From Erythrobacter sp. CCH5-A1 (GTDB taxonomy: Bacteria; Pseudomonadota; Alphaproteobacteria; Sphingomonadales; Sphingomonadaceae), in the NCBI RefSeq assembly GCF_001557115.1, contig NZ_LSKQ01000231.1, positions 99,156 through 163,155 of the forward strand: DNA of 64,000 nt. The letters are read 5' to 3'. Shown here piece by piece: positions 45,584 through 54,400 of the stretch (its first letter is position 1; each line of letters starts with the position of its first letter). Made by a program: the position numbers and the translations under genes. The notes beneath the pieces are model-generated. The model searched no databases and was not told where the DNA came from. It saw only the letters and a program-made list of their open reading frames with translations.

Positions 45584-46330
45584 TCAGCCCCCGCTCGCCT
45601 CGCCCTCGTCCGCGAGACTCGCGGCGAGCGCTTCGAGCTGCACCGTGCAGCCCTTGGCGAGCAAGGCCTCGCCCAGCGCATCGGGCGCTTCAAAATCGCC
45701 TTCGAGCAGCACGAAACTGACCTGCGCGCTGGTCGCATTGTCGGGCCCGGTGATGGTGTAGGACGCGCCCTCCACGATCGGCAGGCGCGCCGGATCGAGC
45801 GCAGCGACTGTCACCGTGTCGTCGAACGTCACATCGACCGCCGCGCCGTTATCGCGATTGAACATCCGGTAGGTGCTAGTGCCGGGTGATCCGGGCCGCC
45901 ACAGGCGGACAGTCGTCAGATCATAGAGACACACCGTGCCCGAGCGGGTGACATCGACATACCACAGGCTGGGGTTGGTGGGGTTGCCCTCGGGCTCGCC
46001 GCGCACCGCCCCGGTGCGCACGCGGGTGGCGGCGCGCTTGCGGGTGAGCGAGGCGAAGCGGTCGGCGGCGACCTGCGGGCGGTCGCCGACGCGGAAGGTG
46101 CCGGCGCCCTTGATGACGCGCGTGCCGTTTGCAGTCAGCACGGTGATGACATCGCCCGCCTTGAGGGTGATCGTGGCATTGTCGTCGACCTTGGTGCCGA
46201 CCGGATAGCGGGTCGCCGAGGGACCGGTGGACTTGACCACAACCCCTGCCAGCGCCGCCGCCGGCAGCGCCAGCGCGGCTCCTGCCAGTGCCAGAGCACC
46301 CCAACGCTGCTTGATGCTAACCGAGAACAT
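45584..46330 (-). CDS. FecR-domain periplasmic protein
   Basis: 248 residues. The start at 46330 follows GGGAGGG and opens a signal peptide (SIKQRWGALALAGAALALPAAALA). The mature start VVVKSTGPSATRYPVGTKVDDNATITLKAGDVITVL and TRVIKGAGTFRVG fit the FecR domain as found in solitary exported proteins beside CHASE2 cyclases and CHAT proteins. It is not a sigma-factor regulator, since there is no cytosolic helix or ECF gene. The rest (about 120-245) has two Cys and no recognised domain. The coding region overlaps the cyclase 3'-end by 14 bases. Possibly a ligand for, or a structural partner of, the periplasmic CHASE2 domain. Confidence 0.75.
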   Translation of the reverse strand: MFSVSIKQRWGALALAGAALALPAAALAGVVVKSTGPSATRYPVGTKVDDNATITLKAGDVITVLTANGTRVIKGAGTFRVGDRPQVAADRFASLTRKRAATRVRTGAVRGEPEGNPTNPSLWYVDVTRSGTVCLYDLTTVRLWRPGSPGTSTYRMFNRDNGAAVDVTFDDTVTVAALDPARLPIVEGASYTITGPDNATSAQVSFVLLEGDFEAPDALGEALLAKGCTVQLEALAASLADEGEASGG

Positions 46331-48380
46331 ACGTCCCTCCCTCGCCTGTCGCTTCCATGCGCCGGGCAAGATTGCCTAGCGCTGAATCATTCGGGTGGCG
46401 AGCCGCGATCGCCTGTGCCAGCGCGAGGGCCGCCGCCGGATCGCTCGCTGCCAGCGCGCTCGCCTTGGCAAGCTGCGCGCGGTCATCGGCCGGAAAATCG
46501 GGCGCGGGCTCGAACAGGTCGACCGGCGTCGCCCGGCCGCGCAGTTGCACCCGGCCCATCGGCCGCCACCAGTCGAGGCCTGAGGCCTCGGCGAATTCAC
46601 GGCTCGCCATGACGCTGGAACCCAGCGCCTTGTTGGCCGCCTCCAGCCGCGCGGCGGTGTTCATCGAATCCCCGAGCGCGGTGTACTGGATTCGGGTTGC
46701 CCCGCCGAAATTGCCGATTACCGCCTCGCCGAAGTGCAGGCCCACGCGGGTCTTGCCGATCGGCGGGAGCGCGGGGTCCATCGCCGCGACCTCGGCGCGG
46801 AACGCCTCGCCCGCCTGCCAGATCGCATAGCCCGCCCGCGCCGCGCGGGCGCCGTCGTCCGGGCGGCTGATCGGCGCGCCCCAGAAGGCGACCACCGCAT
46901 CACCCACGAACTTGTCGATCACCCCGCCGTGGTCGAGCACCACCTGGCTGAGCAGGTCGAGATAGCGGTTCAAGAGCTTCGCGACCATTTCCGGCGGGAT
47001 CGCGTGGCTCATCTTGGTGAAGCCTTCAAGATCGCTGAACAGCACGAAGATTTCGCGCTTCTCGCCGCCGAGGTTGAGCAGTTCGGGCCTGTCGATGATC
47101 GCCTGGGCAATGTCGCGCGGGATGTATTTGCCCAGCGCCCCGGTGGCGAAATTGCGCTGCGCCGCGCCCGATGCGCGCGCGGTCGAGGTGACGGCGCCGA
47201 AGACGATGATCCACCCGACGAGGCCGCCCACGGCGGGCAAGCCGTAGGTATCGATATTCTGGGTCTGCAGCAGAAAGGGCGTGCCCTGAAAGAACACCAG
47301 CTGCGTGGTGCCGAACAGCGCCAGCCACCGTGCCGGCCATTCGAGCAAGGCGGTCACCACCCCGGCGAGGATCGCCACCACCGCCATGACCCAGATCACC
47401 CATTCCGGAAGCGGGGTGAGCACGCGCTTGTCGAGCATCTGGGAAATGATTTCGGCATGGACGGAGATCCCCGCGGGAACTTCGCCATTGATCGAGGTGA
47501 AGGTCGTCTCGACCCGGTCATAGTCGACGATGTCCCCGCCGATCAGGATGTATTTGCCCGAATACTGCTCCTTGAGAAAGGGCAGGATTTCCGGATCGGG
47601 ATCGACGAAGAGGTCGATCTGGGCCGGCGGGAACAGCACCGAATCCACGTATTTGGGCCGCCGGTAATCGATCGCGCCCTCGTAAGCGGCAAAGGCCGGG
47701 ACCGCCTCACCCGCCTCGGCCAGCATCACGCGCCCGAGCAGCGGTGGCAGGCCTTCGCGGATGGTGGGCCACAGCCGGGTCGCGCCGAAGGTGTTGTCGA
47801 GCCGGATGCTCGCCGGCTGCGCCTTGCTGCCCTTCAGTCGCGCCATGAAGGCTTCGAGATATTGCTGCTGTTCGTATTCGATGTCGTCCGGATTGGTCGC
47901 CTTGGCGGCATAGGCGACCGCGACCGGGGTCTTCATCGCCCGCAGCGTGGCGATCAGTTCCTCGTCCTCGTCCTGCGGCTGATCGAAGAGAATGTCGATC
48001 CCGATCGCCTTGGGCTCGAAGGTGTCGAGCGTCCGCAGGGTCTTGGCCAGGAGGCCCCGGTCGAGCGGCGAGCGCTTGCGCGCGGCGATCAGGGTCTGGT
48101 CGGTGTAGACCACCAGCACGACCCGCTTGTCCTCCTCGACCAGATCGGCGGCATAATAGGCCCTGAGGTCATAGAGCGCGCGCTCGGCCTCGCCGGTCAG
48201 CGGAGTGGGCACGCCGCCGATGGGCAAAACCCAGCTGTAGCGGGCGATGAATATCGCGACGCACATCAGCATGAGGGTGAGGCCGAGCTGCATCCCGCCC
48301 GCCTCGCGCAGATTGCGCCAGATCCGCGCCAGCCGGGCCGAGCGCGGCGGTGCGGAACCCGATTGCGTAGGCGTTTTCAT
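46317..48380 (-). CDS. CHASE2 sensor - class III adenylate cyclase
   Basis: 687 residues. One helix near 31-50, a periplasmic CHASE2 domain (about 55-345; RVVLVVYTDQTLIA, KAIGIDILFDQPQDEDEEL, GKYILIGGDIVDYDRVETTF), three helices (about 348-412), then a class III cyclase domain (about 440-640). Both metal Asp are present (FSDLEGFT, VGDAVVAFWG). The substrate Lys precedes the second (IDKFVGD), and YTALGDSMNTAARLE supplies the Thr typical of class IIIb adenylate cyclases and the transition-state Asn and Arg. It should make cAMP in response to an extracytoplasmic cue. A C-terminal helical tail ends at 46317. The gene lies 23 bases after the CHAT gene. Confidence 0.92.
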   Translation of the reverse strand: MKTPTQSGSAPPRSARLARIWRNLREAGGMQLGLTLMLMCVAIFIARYSWVLPIGGVPTPLTGEAERALYDLRAYYAADLVEEDKRVVLVVYTDQTLIAARKRSPLDRGLLAKTLRTLDTFEPKAIGIDILFDQPQDEDEELIATLRAMKTPVAVAYAAKATNPDDIEYEQQQYLEAFMARLKGSKAQPASIRLDNTFGATRLWPTIREGLPPLLGRVMLAEAGEAVPAFAAYEGAIDYRRPKYVDSVLFPPAQIDLFVDPDPEILPFLKEQYSGKYILIGGDIVDYDRVETTFTSINGEVPAGISVHAEIISQMLDKRVLTPLPEWVIWVMAVVAILAGVVTALLEWPARWLALFGTTQLVFFQGTPFLLQTQNIDTYGLPAVGGLVGWIIVFGAVTSTARASGAAQRNFATGALGKYIPRDIAQAIIDRPELLNLGGEKREIFVLFSDLEGFTKMSHAIPPEMVAKLLNRYLDLLSQVVLDHGGVIDKFVGDAVVAFWGAPISRPDDGARAARAGYAIWQAGEAFRAEVAAMDPALPPIGKTRVGLHFGEAVIGNFGGATRIQYTALGDSMNTAARLEAANKALGSSVMASREFAEASGLDWWRPMGRVQLRGRATPVDLFEPAPDFPADDRAQLAKASALAASDPAAALALAQAIAARHPNDSALGNLARRMEATGEGGTYVLG

Positions 48381-48403
48381 GGTTGCCCCCGCCCCGCCGG
48401 TCC

Positions 48404-51400
48404 TCAGCGCGACAAACGTGCCGCGCCGTCGCCGACGACCGCGAAGGCCGACCAGTAGAACGGGTGCGAGGTCTGGGCATCGTCCATGAGCGCGAGCTGC
48501 GACATGCGCAGTGCCTCGGCCGTGCTGCGCCCGTCCTCGGCGAACAGGCCGCCGACGAGCCGCCCGGTGGCGTCGAAATCGTCGGGCACCGGCCAGTGGC
48601 TGGCGAGCACCGTGCGCCCGCCCGCGCCCACGAAGGCGCGCACGAGGCCATCGAGCGCGAATTCGCCGCCGCTCCTCACCCCCGCCTCGCGCGCTGCGCC
48701 AATGGTGGCGCTGCCCGCGGTGTCGCAGGCCGATAGGATCACCAGATCGGCATCGATGCGAAGATCGAAGATCTCGGCGAAGCTCAGCAGCCCGTCGGAG
48801 GCAGCGGCGTCGGCGAAGCTGGTGAGCAGCGCCGGGCGCGGCGGGCAGCCGGGCTGGGGGGCGGTGACGAGGCCGTGGGTGGCAAAGTGGAGGATCCGGA
48901 ATTCGGCCAGCTCGGGCAGCGCGGCAACGCCGGTGTCGGTGAACTGCGCGCCGGTCAGCACTTCGGCGGTGCCGCCGAACCTGGCGGCCGCCTCGCGCAG
49001 CTCCTTGGCCTTGACCGGGTTCGCCCAGATGTTCGGCGACCAGGTGCAGCGATCCCCGGCTTCCAGCGCCGCGCGGGTGCGGGCCGCGCCGGGGCTGGCG
49101 GTGCCGATCGGCGTGTTCTCGCCAAGCCCGAGATAGGCGCGCTTGCCGTCCGAAGGCCGCGCCGCACGCACGTCGCGGAACGCCGAGGGGCCGACCGAGG
49201 TGCTGATCTGCGTCCCCCGCCCGAGCCACCTTGTGCCGCGGAAGTCGTATTCGTCCCCGTCCTTGGCATTCGTTCGCGCCTGATAGGCGGCAACACTCGC
49301 ATCGTCGGTGACGAGCAGGTTGATCGGCAGCTTCAGCAGCGCGCCATCGGGTTCGAACACCAGATGCCTGAGCTTCGGCAGGTCGTCGGCAACGGGAGCG
49401 AACAGCTGCACATAGAGCTTGCGTGCTGCCGCTAGGTCGAAGGGATAGGTCAGCACCTGCCCGCCTTCGACCACCGCGATGCTCTCGCGGATCTGGGTGA
49501 CGAGCGTGTCGAGCTGGCGCGGCGTCGCATCCGCGCGCCACACCTTGGCGCTATTCCGGGTCGCGTAGAGCACATAGGCATCGCTATCGAGCGTCACCAG
49601 CTTCACATAGGCCTCGCCCTCTCCGAGCGCCGCCTGAAGATCGGCAAGCGCGATCGCATCGCCCGCGACCGCGCGGTAGCGGGGGTAGGCGGCGAGCCGC
49701 CCGAGCACCTCGGCCTGCTGCTGCTCGAGCAGTTCGAGCCGCGCGCGCCGTTCGGCGATCTGGTCGGCGAAGCGGGTGTTCGCTTCGGGCACGCTTTCGA
49801 GCTCGAGCAGCGAGACCCGGCTCTGCTCGATCCCGCGGCCGAGATTGGTGGCGGTGCGGAACAGCTGGGCGGCCTCGTCCGATCCCTCGGACAGCTCGCG
49901 GGCGAGCGCGGCCTGGGTCTGGGCAAGGCCCGGGCGCTGGAGCAGCTGGCTGGCGACAAACACGTCGGCAGGCGCTGCCGCAGCCGTGTCGCTGCCTGCA
50001 TCCTTGTCGGTCAGCAGCGCAAAATAGGGGGTCATCACCGAGCGCAGCGAAGGCACCGGGCGCCCCTTCGCATCGCTGATGATATCGCGGTAAATCGTCA
50101 GCGCTTCGCCCTGCCGGTTGCTGCGGGCATAGAGCCCGGCCAACTGCCCCCGCGCGCTGCCGAGCGCGGGGGAATCGGGATAGACCACCTCGAGCAGCGC
50201 GATGGCCTGCTTGTGCAGCCCCTCGGCCTCGGCGCCGCGACCGGCGCGTTCGGCGTTCTCGGCGAGCTCGCCCAGCACCTGCGCGCGCAGCCACGCGACC
50301 GAGACCACCCGGCCCCCGCGCACCTCGGCAAAGGCGCGCTCGGCACTGGCGAGCAAGCCCGGCGCCTCGCCGGTGCGGCCCAGCTGGCGCAGCGCGGCGG
50401 CCTTGAGATAATCGTGCTGTCCATCCAGCAGCCGCGCGCGTTCGAGCGGGGTAAGGCTGGTCGAATATTCACCGGTGATCCGCCCGCTCTCGCTCGCCAG
50501 CTGGCCCGCCAGCGGCGCGCCGATGGTGAGCGCGCGGACCTCGTCGGCGCCGCCGAATTCGGTGGCGAGCGGAGCGTCCAGCAGCGCCAGCGCGCGCGCG
50601 GGCTGGCGCTGGTTCAGGGCGTCCATCGCCTCGTAATTGCGCAGCATCCGGGCAAGCACCGGGCTGCCCGCACTGCCTGCACGGGCGGCGGTGAACAGGC
50701 GGCGCGCCTCGGTATAGCTGCCGAGGTTGGATTGCTGGAGCGCGGAGTTGAGCTGCGCCTCGGCCGCGCCGGGGCCCGACAGCGCCACGGCCGAGACCGC
50801 GAAGAATTCCGCCGCTTCGGCGAAATCGCCCGCATTGCTGCGGCGATAGGCCTCGACCAGCGCCTGATCGGCGGCGATCGCTTCGGCCTGCTGGCGCGCG
50901 AAGGCGGCGGCATCGGTGGTGCTGGTGAGTGGGATTTCGACCGTGCCGGGCACGACCGCGTCGCTCGCCAGCGATGCGAGGCCCAGTTCCAGCGCCTTGG
51001 CGTAGGCGGTGAGGCCGGCTGCGGCATAGGTGCGGCCCGAGCGGTTGCCGATCAGAAGGTTGGTCGCTAGGATGCTGCCCGCGCTCTTGCACCCGAGCCG
51101 CTCGACTGCGGCAAGGCCGGGGAGCGCTTCGGCGGGCTTGGCGGCGTCGCTGCGGCAATCGGCATCGGCGCCGGCGAAGCGGGCCGGGCCGGGCGCCTCG
51201 CCGGCCTTGGGCTTGACCACCCACAGCGTGCCGACGGGCGCGGCGGCATCGCGGCAGATCACCGAATAGCGCCGGTCGAACAGCCCCGCGCCGGGCTCGG
51301 GCGGCAGGATCTGCGCCTCGCACAGCCCGTTGGAGCCGATCGGGAAGGTGTCCCGCAGGGCGAGGCTGTTGCGCGGTTCTGCGCGGGCAGGCTCCGGTCC

Positions 51401-51481
51401 GGTGGCAAGCCCCGCCCCGAGCGCCGCGATCGCGGCGAGCGAGAAAGCGATGTGCAGCGGGTTCTGACGAAGCGCGCTCAT
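48404..51481 (-). CDS. Exported CHAT-domain (caspase-like) protein with TPR-like repeats
   Basis: 1025 residues. The ATG at 51481 follows GGGAGG and starts a signal peptide ending at PARAEP. The middle (about 190-620) is helical with TPR-like pairs (NSALQQSNLGSYTEARRLF, LRQLGRTGEAPGLLASAERAF). The C-terminal CHAT domain (about 680-1020) keeps the His and Cys of the protease dyad, in LHFATHG (about 868) and LSACDTAG (about 917), with WPVPDDFDATGRLVGGLF and HPFYWSAFAVVGDG near the end. It should be periplasmic or surface-exposed, unlike the CHAT proteases of cytosolic defence systems. Downstream of tpsBA it may process the TpsA exoprotein; this is inference. Confidence 0.88.
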   Translation of the reverse strand: MSALRQNPLHIAFSLAAIAALGAGLATGPEPARAEPRNSLALRDTFPIGSNGLCEAQILPPEPGAGLFDRRYSVICRDAAAPVGTLWVVKPKAGEAPGPARFAGADADCRSDAAKPAEALPGLAAVERLGCKSAGSILATNLLIGNRSGRTYAAAGLTAYAKALELGLASLASDAVVPGTVEIPLTSTTDAAAFARQQAEAIAADQALVEAYRRSNAGDFAEAAEFFAVSAVALSGPGAAEAQLNSALQQSNLGSYTEARRLFTAARAGSAGSPVLARMLRNYEAMDALNQRQPARALALLDAPLATEFGGADEVRALTIGAPLAGQLASESGRITGEYSTSLTPLERARLLDGQHDYLKAAALRQLGRTGEAPGLLASAERAFAEVRGGRVVSVAWLRAQVLGELAENAERAGRGAEAEGLHKQAIALLEVVYPDSPALGSARGQLAGLYARSNRQGEALTIYRDIISDAKGRPVPSLRSVMTPYFALLTDKDAGSDTAAAAPADVFVASQLLQRPGLAQTQAALARELSEGSDEAAQLFRTATNLGRGIEQSRVSLLELESVPEANTRFADQIAERRARLELLEQQQAEVLGRLAAYPRYRAVAGDAIALADLQAALGEGEAYVKLVTLDSDAYVLYATRNSAKVWRADATPRQLDTLVTQIRESIAVVEGGQVLTYPFDLAAARKLYVQLFAPVADDLPKLRHLVFEPDGALLKLPINLLVTDDASVAAYQARTNAKDGDEYDFRGTRWLGRGTQISTSVGPSAFRDVRAARPSDGKRAYLGLGENTPIGTASPGAARTRAALEAGDRCTWSPNIWANPVKAKELREAAARFGGTAEVLTGAQFTDTGVAALPELAEFRILHFATHGLVTAPQPGCPPRPALLTSFADAAASDGLLSFAEIFDLRIDADLVILSACDTAGSATIGAAREAGVRSGGEFALDGLVRAFVGAGGRTVLASHWPVPDDFDATGRLVGGLFAEDGRSTAEALRMSQLALMDDAQTSHPFYWSAFAVVGDGAARLSR

Positions 51482-51482
51482 C

Positions 51483-54400
51483 TCACTTGCCTCCCGCAGG
51501 GTTCGCAGCCCCGCCATAGACCGAACTGTCGCCGCCGCTCGCCACCGGATCGTCGAGCAGCGGATCCTCGCTGATCAGCGCCGCTTCGGGCCGTTCGGGG
51601 AAGTCGATGCCGAAGCGGTCCTGCACCTCGCCCGCGACCGGCGGCAGGGTGTCGCCGATCACCAGCGCGGGCTCGAAGGTGGTCGGGTTGTAGAGGTCCG
51701 GCGAGACCGGGGGCGGGTTGATGGTGAAGGTGCCCGGCACGAAGGTGAGCGCGTAGTTGTCGCCCGCCGACAGCGTGCCCTGCCGGATCACGAAGCTGGC
51801 GATGGTCTCGCCCGGATCGCGCAAGAGGCTGCCGCTCAGCTGGTCGCCGTTGACGAGATCGCCGCTGGTGATGAGGAAGGTCAGCAGCGGATCGGCCAGC
51901 CCCAGCGTCTTCGACAGGTTGTTGGCCGCCACCGTCAGCGGGCGCGGGGTGATGGTGAGGACGCCGGGGGTGAAGGTCACCGCGTAATTGGCGCCTACGG
52001 TAAGCGTGCCGATGGTGATCGGCGAGGTGCCCACGCCCGCGGTTACCCCAGCCGCCGCCAGTGCGCCGGTGAGCTGGTCGCCATTGACGAGGCCCTGCCC
52101 GCCGAGGGTGAAGGTCAGCGTCGGATTGGCGTTGCCGTAGACCCGCGAGAGGCTGGCTGCGGTGATCGAAAGCGGGCGCGGGGTGATGGTGAGCACGCCC
52201 GGATTGAAGGTCACCGCGTAATTCGCGCCCGCCGTCAGCGTCCCCTGAGTGATCGCGGCTGTGCCGACCCCCGTCGTCACCCCGGCGGAGGTCGCCAGCG
52301 CGCCGGTCAGTTGGTCGCCATTGACGAGGCCGAGCCCGCCGAGGGTGAAGGTGAGCGCCGGGTTGGCGTTGCCGTAGATGCGCGAGAAGCTCTCGGCGGT
52401 GATCGTGATCGGCCGCGGGGTGATCGTCAGCTGCCCGGCGACGAAGGTGACCGCGTAGTTGTTGCTCGCCGCCAACGAGCCTTGCGTGATCGCGTAATTG
52501 CCGATCCCGGTGGTGAGCCCGGCCGTGGTCGTCAGCGCGCCGGTCAGCTGGTCGCCGTTGACGAGGCCCTGCCCGCCGACCGTGAAGGTCAGCGCCGGGT
52601 TGGCGTTGCCGTAGACCCGCGAGAGATTGCTCGCGGTGATCGTGATCGGGCGCGGGGTCACGTTGAGAATGCCCGGCGCGAAGGCGAACTGGTAGCCCTG
52701 TGCGCTCGCCAGCGTGCCCTGCGCGACATTGAGCGCATATTGCCCGACCGGCGAGGTGCCGGTCGCGCCGGTCAGGAACTGGAGCGCTCCGGTCAGATCG
52801 GCGATACTGTCGCCCGGCTGGAAGCCGGAGAAGCTGGCGGTGAAGTTGGGGTTGGCGCTGCCGTAGAAGCGGGCGACGTTGTCGGCGGTGACGGTCAGCA
52901 CCGGCGTGATCCGGAAGGCCGCGAAGTTGCCGCCGGGGTTGAGCGCGTCATAGGCGAGCTCGGTCTGGACGTTGTAGCGCCGCGCGTAATTGGCGAAGCT
53001 GCCGATCGTCGATCCGGTGGGGGTCGCGGCCCAGATGCCGTAATGCCCGCCGCCGGTCAGGATCAGCCCGGCATCGCCGTGGTTGTTTATGACCTCGCCA
53101 TTGAACGAGGCAAGATCGATCGCGCGGCCCGTGCCCGAGGCGGTCAGCACGCCGTCGCTCAGGATCACGATGTCGCTGCCCGCGCTCGATCCGCGCTGGT
53201 TGACCTGGATCTCGCGGGCGGTGATGTTCGCCAGCGTGATCGCGCCGGTCTGCCGCTGCGGATCGCTGCCGCCGTTGTTGAGCGAGATTGCCACCAGACC
53301 GCCAGCGGCATTGATGCTGCCGCCCGAAGCCATCGAGATGACCGATGGCGCGGGCTGGGCAAGAGGCTGCCCGCCGCCGGTGTTGGCGACCAGCGAGACC
53401 ACATTGGTCGCGTTGATCCTGCCACTGACAAGGATCGAGCGTCCGGCATTGGCCAGCACATTGCGCCCGCCCAGCCCGCCGGTCGCGCCGCCATCGCCCT
53501 CGATCGTCAGGTTCCTGCGCGAATCGAGCTGCACCTGCGTGGCGGTCTGCCCCGTGCCGGTGCTGCCGATGATCCCGTCCGCGCCGTGGCGCACCACGAT
53601 GTCGCCGAACGCAAAGCCGGTGAGCTGACCGGTCACATTGAGATTGCCGCCATCGGCGACGATCTGCGAGGCCACCGGGTCGGGGCTCAGCCGGTCGCCG
53701 ATCGCGGTCGCATCGAGCCGCCCGAGATTGACGTTGCCGCCGCCGATATTGATGATGAACGCGCCCGAGCGGTTCGCCAGAGCGGCAGGGTCGGCCCCGA
53801 ACGCATCGCCGAACATCAGCAGGGTCGCGGCGTTGACGGTGACATTGGCGCCCGGGTCGACATCGAACCGCGCGATTCCGCCGCTGGTGGTGCCGCCGAT
53901 CCCGGTGCTGGCGCTGCCGGTGAGGGTGATCGTGCTCGCGCCCAGCGTGGCCGCACCTCCGAGCTTGAGCGACGCGAGGCCGCCTGCCGCCGCGCCGCCG
54001 GTCTGCCCCTGAAGGCCGAGCGCGCTGCCTTGCGCGCTGACCAGCAATTGCCCGGTGGTGACCGATCCGCCGTTGGCGGCGAACGAGGCCGCTCCGCCTC
54101 TGCCATCCCCGACCGTGCCGCCGAAGCCGCCATCGCCGTCGGCGCGGACCGCGATGTTGGCGGGCGCGCCCTGCGCCCCGGCAGTGAGCGTGAGTCCGGT
54201 GTTCGTCAGCGACAGCGTCGCCTCTCCGCCTTGCGCCGTGCCGCCGGCGGCATTTGCCCCGCCGTCGCCGCCCTGTGCCGATGCGCTGACGGTCAGCGGA
54301 CCGACCAGCGACAGGGTCGATCCGTCCGCGGTGACCTGGACCTGGCGTGCGGTTGCGTTGCCCCCGGTGCCGTTCGCCGTAGTCGCCCGGCCGCCCGCCG

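Noticed and set aside
48380-49541. N-terminal extension of the cyclase frame up to 49541
   Set aside because: It would run through the CHAT-domain gene in another frame and is Arg-rich. The ATG at 48380 follows a G-rich ribosome site and begins a proper CHASE2 protein.
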